A DNA stretch of 7,296 nt from NCBI GenBank assembly GCA_049582005.1, contig JBAUTB010000128.1:1-7296 (forward strand). Reading direction: 5' to 3'. Source of the DNA: Sivonenia sp049582005. GTDB lineage: Bacteria > Cyanobacteriota > Cyanobacteriia > Gloeobacterales > PMM-0068. Numbering within the stretch: position 1 is the first letter of the stretch; each line of letters starts with the position of its first letter. Position numbers and translations under genes: made by a program. Shown piece after piece: positions 5,123 through 7,296 of the stretch. Below the pieces are notes generated by a model, which saw nothing but the letters and a program-made list of their open reading frames with translations, was not told the DNA's origin and ran no database searches.

Positions 5123-6163
5123 ATGTTGCCACCTCCCGAAGAACCACGCTTTAAACAGCGTTTTCAGAGATTACAAAAAATTCTAGAGATACTCTCAGTT
5201 TCCACACAGGGCATGACTGCAAAGGAATTGTTAAACTCTCTTGAAAAACTGGGTGCTCCCCATACAGTTAAAGAACGAAGATTGTATGAAGACCTCCATT
5301 TTCTGATGGAGGAGGTGGATAGTCCAATGATCAAGAAGAATAATGGATACTACCAAGCAATTCTACCTGAAAATTATGTATTTCTGAGTGAACAGGAAGC
5401 TCTATTTTGTTTTGGTTTGGTTGCTAGTATTGGGAACTCTCTCCTGCATAAATCCACCCAGAAATATAAAAATGCACTCCTTACTAAAATGACTCAATCC
5501 CATCCCAAGCTTATAGAGAAAATAAGTAGTCCTGTACGTCAACTAATCATTCCTACGGTTCGTACTATCCAAGAGGAGGATGATCTAGATGATGGTATTT
5601 CTGTCCGACTGATCGCAGCTATCGAACAACGAAAGCAAGTAAATATAACCTTTAAGGAGCATCAGCTAGGGAATGTAATTGGTTGCTATCCACTGCGGCT
5701 AATTTTTTATATCCGCTCTTGGTATCTACTTGCTTATTGCAATCCACCAACCGGATTAAATAAAAAAATGAAACGACAGTTATGTGCATTTCGGTTAGAC
5801 AATATCTACCAAGTTGAGATGTTATTTGCCAACTTTACTTTGACTTCTAAGATGAATGTGGATGAAGCCCTAGATCGGGCTTGGGGACTTAATTTCTATG
5901 CTCCCATTTATCCTGTGACTTTACGCTTTAGGCAAGACCTAGCGCCTCATATTGAACGCAACAAGCGACACCCTAGCGCCATCTTAGAAAAGCAGCCAGA
6001 TGGCTCTCTTGTATACAAGGCCCAGTACTATCAAGGTTCTTTAGATTTTATGCAATGGATCCGTCAGTATGGAGCAGGAGTAGAAGTTATCGAGCCAGAG
6101 GAACTACGCCAAGAAGTTATTCAGGATTTGAAACAGGCGTTAGATCTTTACTTGATTCCATAA
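5123..6163 (+). CDS. WYL-domain transcriptional regulator
   Basis: This 346-aa protein has the usual architecture and length of bacterial WYL regulators. An N-terminal winged-helix region (about residues 11-65, with MTAKELLNSL and VKERRLYEDLHFL as likely helices) is followed by a helical linker, the WYL domain (about 158-237) and a C-terminal WCX-like extension (about 264-340). The WYL triad is literal: W200-Y201-L202 within YIRSWYLLAYC, preceded by CYPLRLIF and followed by FRLDNIYQVEML. WYL domains bind nucleic-acid ligands, and members of this family repress CRISPR arrays and phage-defence operons (for example Sll7009 in Synechocystis, BrxR and CapW). The start has a good Shine-Dalgarno sequence. 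Its last 47 nt overlap the convergent HEPN gene, so it may regulate that gene or neighbouring defence genes; this is inference. The target operator is not identified. Confidence 0.9.
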   Translation: MLPPPEEPRFKQRFQRLQKILEILSVSTQGMTAKELLNSLEKLGAPHTVKERRLYEDLHFLMEEVDSPMIKKNNGYYQAILPENYVFLSEQEALFCFGLVASIGNSLLHKSTQKYKNALLTKMTQSHPKLIEKISSPVRQLIIPTVRTIQEEDDLDDGISVRLIAAIEQRKQVNITFKEHQLGNVIGCYPLRLIFYIRSWYLLAYCNPPTGLNKKMKRQLCAFRLDNIYQVEMLFANFTLTSKMNVDEALDRAWGLNFYAPIYPVTLRFRQDLAPHIERNKRHPSAILEKQPDGSLVYKAQYYQGSLDFMQWIRQYGAGVEVIEPEELRQEVIQDLKQALDLYLIP

Positions 6164-6953
6164 GTTTATTATTGACCCATTCTCGGATTCTTAAATAAGT
6201 GTAATAACCTTTATCTTCATCAAAAGTCCTAATTGCTTGGAGGTGTAAAATTGATGCACTAACTCTATAAATCTTTTCCATGTTAAAGAGAATCTCATCT
6301 GGATCGCACGCATAATTTAAATTATCCCTTTCATAATATTTAAAATTTCCAGAATTTTTCTTATCAGACTCTAGTTTGTATATCATTTCTTCTTTCGAGA
6401 TACCATTAGCATTATGGGCAATCTCATTTCTTTGGGTTGCCCAGTAGTCTAATGTCCTCATAAACTTCGCTAGTTCATTCCATTTTTCTTCGGGAAGTCT
6501 ACCTGATTGCTGCTTATCATATTCGAACAGAGCTTTAATAAAATTTATTCGCCTTGGTCTATCGAGTTTATATTCAGATTCAGCAATACATCTCTGTTCT
6601 AATTGTTCAAAACCTTGCTTGAGTTGTTCAGGCACCCTTTGGATATATAGATAATAACCATTATTTTTCTTTTCAACGAGTCTTAATTTCTCATCCGGGC
6701 ACAATTTTTTATCCCATTTTTTAATAAGTTGATTTAAGGTTTCCTCGTAGAAAGAAGACATTCTCCATAAAAAATCAGGAATTTGACCAAGTTCCCACTT
6801 GATTTTACACTGGGCATATAGATCAGATAGTAACTCATGGTTATTTATTAGCTTACTAGGAAAGTATCCATCTTCTTTTAGCGGAAGACAATTATCCAGT
6901 AAATCTTTAGCACTTTTATTATCTAAATCTAGATACTTACATGCAAGTTCCAT
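6117..6953 (-). CDS. C-terminal open frame with HEPN motif (RNEIAH)
   Basis: This 278-aa frame is the longer part of the interrupted gene and could still give a protein if translation reinitiates. It is almost wholly helical and rich in Lys and Glu. The HEPN signature is R175-N176-E177-I178-A179-H180, preceded by a helix (KWNELAKFMRTLDYWATQ) and followed by NANGISKEEM. Such a site cuts RNA when two HEPN domains dimerise. An Asn after the Arg is the common form in Csm6/Csx1-like enzymes. A second helical block (residues 1-125, with FLWRMSSFYEETLNQL) resembles the helical linker of CRISPR ancillary ribonucleases only in general character. The last codons overlap the end of the WYL gene by 47 nt on the opposite strand. 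An abortive-infection or toxin HEPN protein outside CRISPR is an equal alternative. Confidence 0.7.
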   Translation of the reverse strand: MELACKYLDLDNKSAKDLLDNCLPLKEDGYFPSKLINNHELLSDLYAQCKIKWELGQIPDFLWRMSSFYEETLNQLIKKWDKKLCPDEKLRLVEKKNNGYYLYIQRVPEQLKQGFEQLEQRCIAESEYKLDRPRRINFIKALFEYDKQQSGRLPEEKWNELAKFMRTLDYWATQRNEIAHNANGISKEEMIYKLESDKKNSGNFKYYERDNLNYACDPDEILFNMEKIYRVSASILHLQAIRTFDEDKGYYTYLRIREWVNNKLMESSKDLTPVSNPE

Positions 6954-6998
6954 TGCCTTTAGAATTGGTTCTATAGATTCTTGATTTGTATAGATTTC

Positions 6999-7247
6999 TT
7001 AGGCAGAGAGCCATTTTAGATCTTCTTGCCAAAGCTCTAAGACCGTATGAGCACCAGCAAAATCCCAACGCTCTAATAATTGCTTTACGGTTTGATATTT
7101 TTGCCCTCTTCTATGCTGCCAATAAGAAGTAAAGTTACATGCAGAAGGTTTCCCCAATAGGATTTTTTTAATATCAAGTTGAGGATCTAAGAAAAGCTGT
7201 TTGCGAATCTCAGAAGATATACTTTGAATTTGTAATGCCGTTTGCAT
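6999..7247 (-). CDS. N-terminal open frame of the interrupted HEPN gene
   Basis: This 82-aa frame ends at the TAA that splits the HEPN gene; downstream the same frame continues. It contains KYQTVKQLLERWDFAGAHTVLELWQ (residues 50-74), a helical stretch rich in Trp and Leu that would run on naturally into the next segment. I do not recognise a family. It is predicted soluble, without a signal peptide. The ATG (7245-7247) has no Shine-Dalgarno sequence, and a TGA in the same frame lies 24 nt upstream, so the gene cannot extend further in this frame. An N-terminal ligand-sensing domain of about 150 aa, usual in Csm6/Csx1 proteins, is absent from the window. Whether this is a complete N-terminus or a remnant left after loss of such a domain cannot be told here. 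Confidence 0.55.
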   Translation of the reverse strand: MQTALQIQSISSEIRKQLFLDPQLDIKKILLGKPSACNFTSYWQHRRGQKYQTVKQLLERWDFAGAHTVLELWQEDLKWLSA

Positions 7248-7250
7248 CTT

Positions 7251-7280
7251 AGTATAAAGTGCTCCCCATTGTCAAGACAA
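7251..7280 (-). promoter_or_regulatory. possible promoter of the HEPN gene
   Basis: Read on the minus strand, TTGTCT (7275-7280) and TATACT (7251-7256) are 18 nt apart, resembling -35 and -10 boxes. A perfect TTGACA (7270-7275) also occurs, but at only 13 nt spacing. The -10 box ends just 3 nt before the ATG at 7247, so a transcript from it would begin at or inside the start codon. Confidence 0.3.
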
Positions 7281-7296
7281 AAAAACATAAAAGTTA

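Larger units (their letters stand above)
6117..7247 (-). pseudogene. HEPN-ribonuclease-like gene interrupted by one in-frame stop
   Basis: Two minus-strand frames, 7247-6999 and 6953-6117, lie in the same reading frame and are separated only by a TAA at 6999-7001 and 15 sense codons (6954-6998, reading EIYTNQESIEPILKA). Without the stop the product would be 375 or 376 aa. The ATG of the second frame has no properly spaced Shine-Dalgarno sequence (AAAGG only 2 nt away), as expected for an internal Met. The C-terminal part carries RNEIAH (codons 6414-6431), the R-x4-H signature of HEPN ribonucleases such as Csm6/Csx1-type CRISPR ancillary proteins and toxins. The N-terminal part has no recognisable CARF fold. 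The gene is clearly AT-richer than the rest of the window (hand count: 16/60 G+C at 6301-6360 against 31/60 at 2641-2700), a possible sign of transfer. Sequencing error, recent mutation or readthrough could each explain the stop. Confidence 0.72.

Noticed and set aside
6799..6984. 61-aa plus-strand frame
   Set aside because: It is antisense to the interrupted HEPN gene, with low complexity and no support.
7248..7296. Tail of a CARF domain upstream of the HEPN gene
   Set aside because: All three minus-strand frames were read: two meet stops here and the third, open one gives no CARF-like sequence; the stretch is AT-rich and looks like a promoter region.

Overview
The window looks like chromosomal DNA of a cyanobacterium. 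Evidence: a cluster of cyanobacterial/plastid families (a PAP/fibrillin protein, a DUF2499/Ycf49-like protein, a DUF3593-like protein and a DUF1815-like protein), a type III pantothenate kinase with the N-I-G-N-S-R-x-H-W start, a DUF820/Uma2 protein, CRISPR repeats ending in ATTGAAAC, and a C6/G6 palindrome of a kind common between cyanobacterial genes. The genus cannot be named from sequence alone.

Layout. (1) 22-279: four identical 37-nt CRISPR repeats with three spacers, the downstream part of an array that probably continues left of the window. (2) 388-990, minus: Uma2-family PD-(D/E)xK protein. (3) 1056-2241, minus: three overlapping genes, transcribed fibrillin, then DUF2499, then DUF3593, joined by ATGA and TAATG stop/start overlaps. 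(4) 2242-2414: gene-free gap holding a long inverted repeat (arms 2273-2287 and 2355-2368). (5) 2415-3687, minus: CoaX (coenzyme A synthesis) downstream of a YacP/Rae1-like NYN ribonuclease. (6) 3768-5002, plus: a 64-aa two-helix membrane protein, a DUF1815 protein starting at GTG, and a TPMT-like SAM methyltransferase. (7) 5036-5065: GC-rich palindrome. (8) 5123-6163, plus: WYL-domain transcriptional regulator. (9) 6117-7247, minus: a HEPN-ribonuclease-like gene (motif RNEIAH) split by a single in-frame TAA at 6999-7001, whose 3' end overlaps the WYL gene by 47 nt.

The centre of the window is ordinary housekeeping and plastid-lineage sequence. The two edges have a defence character: CRISPR repeats of a type III-like cyanobacterial form on the left, and a convergent WYL regulator/HEPN pair in clearly AT-richer sequence on the right. 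No cas gene is visible, and no CARF (cyclic-oligoadenylate-sensing) domain was recognised in front of the HEPN region. Any functional link between array, regulator and HEPN protein is therefore inference. The items most worth a second look are the nonsense-interrupted HEPN frame, the intergenic inverted repeat at 2273-2368, and the translationally coupled fibrillin-DUF2499-DUF3593 cassette.
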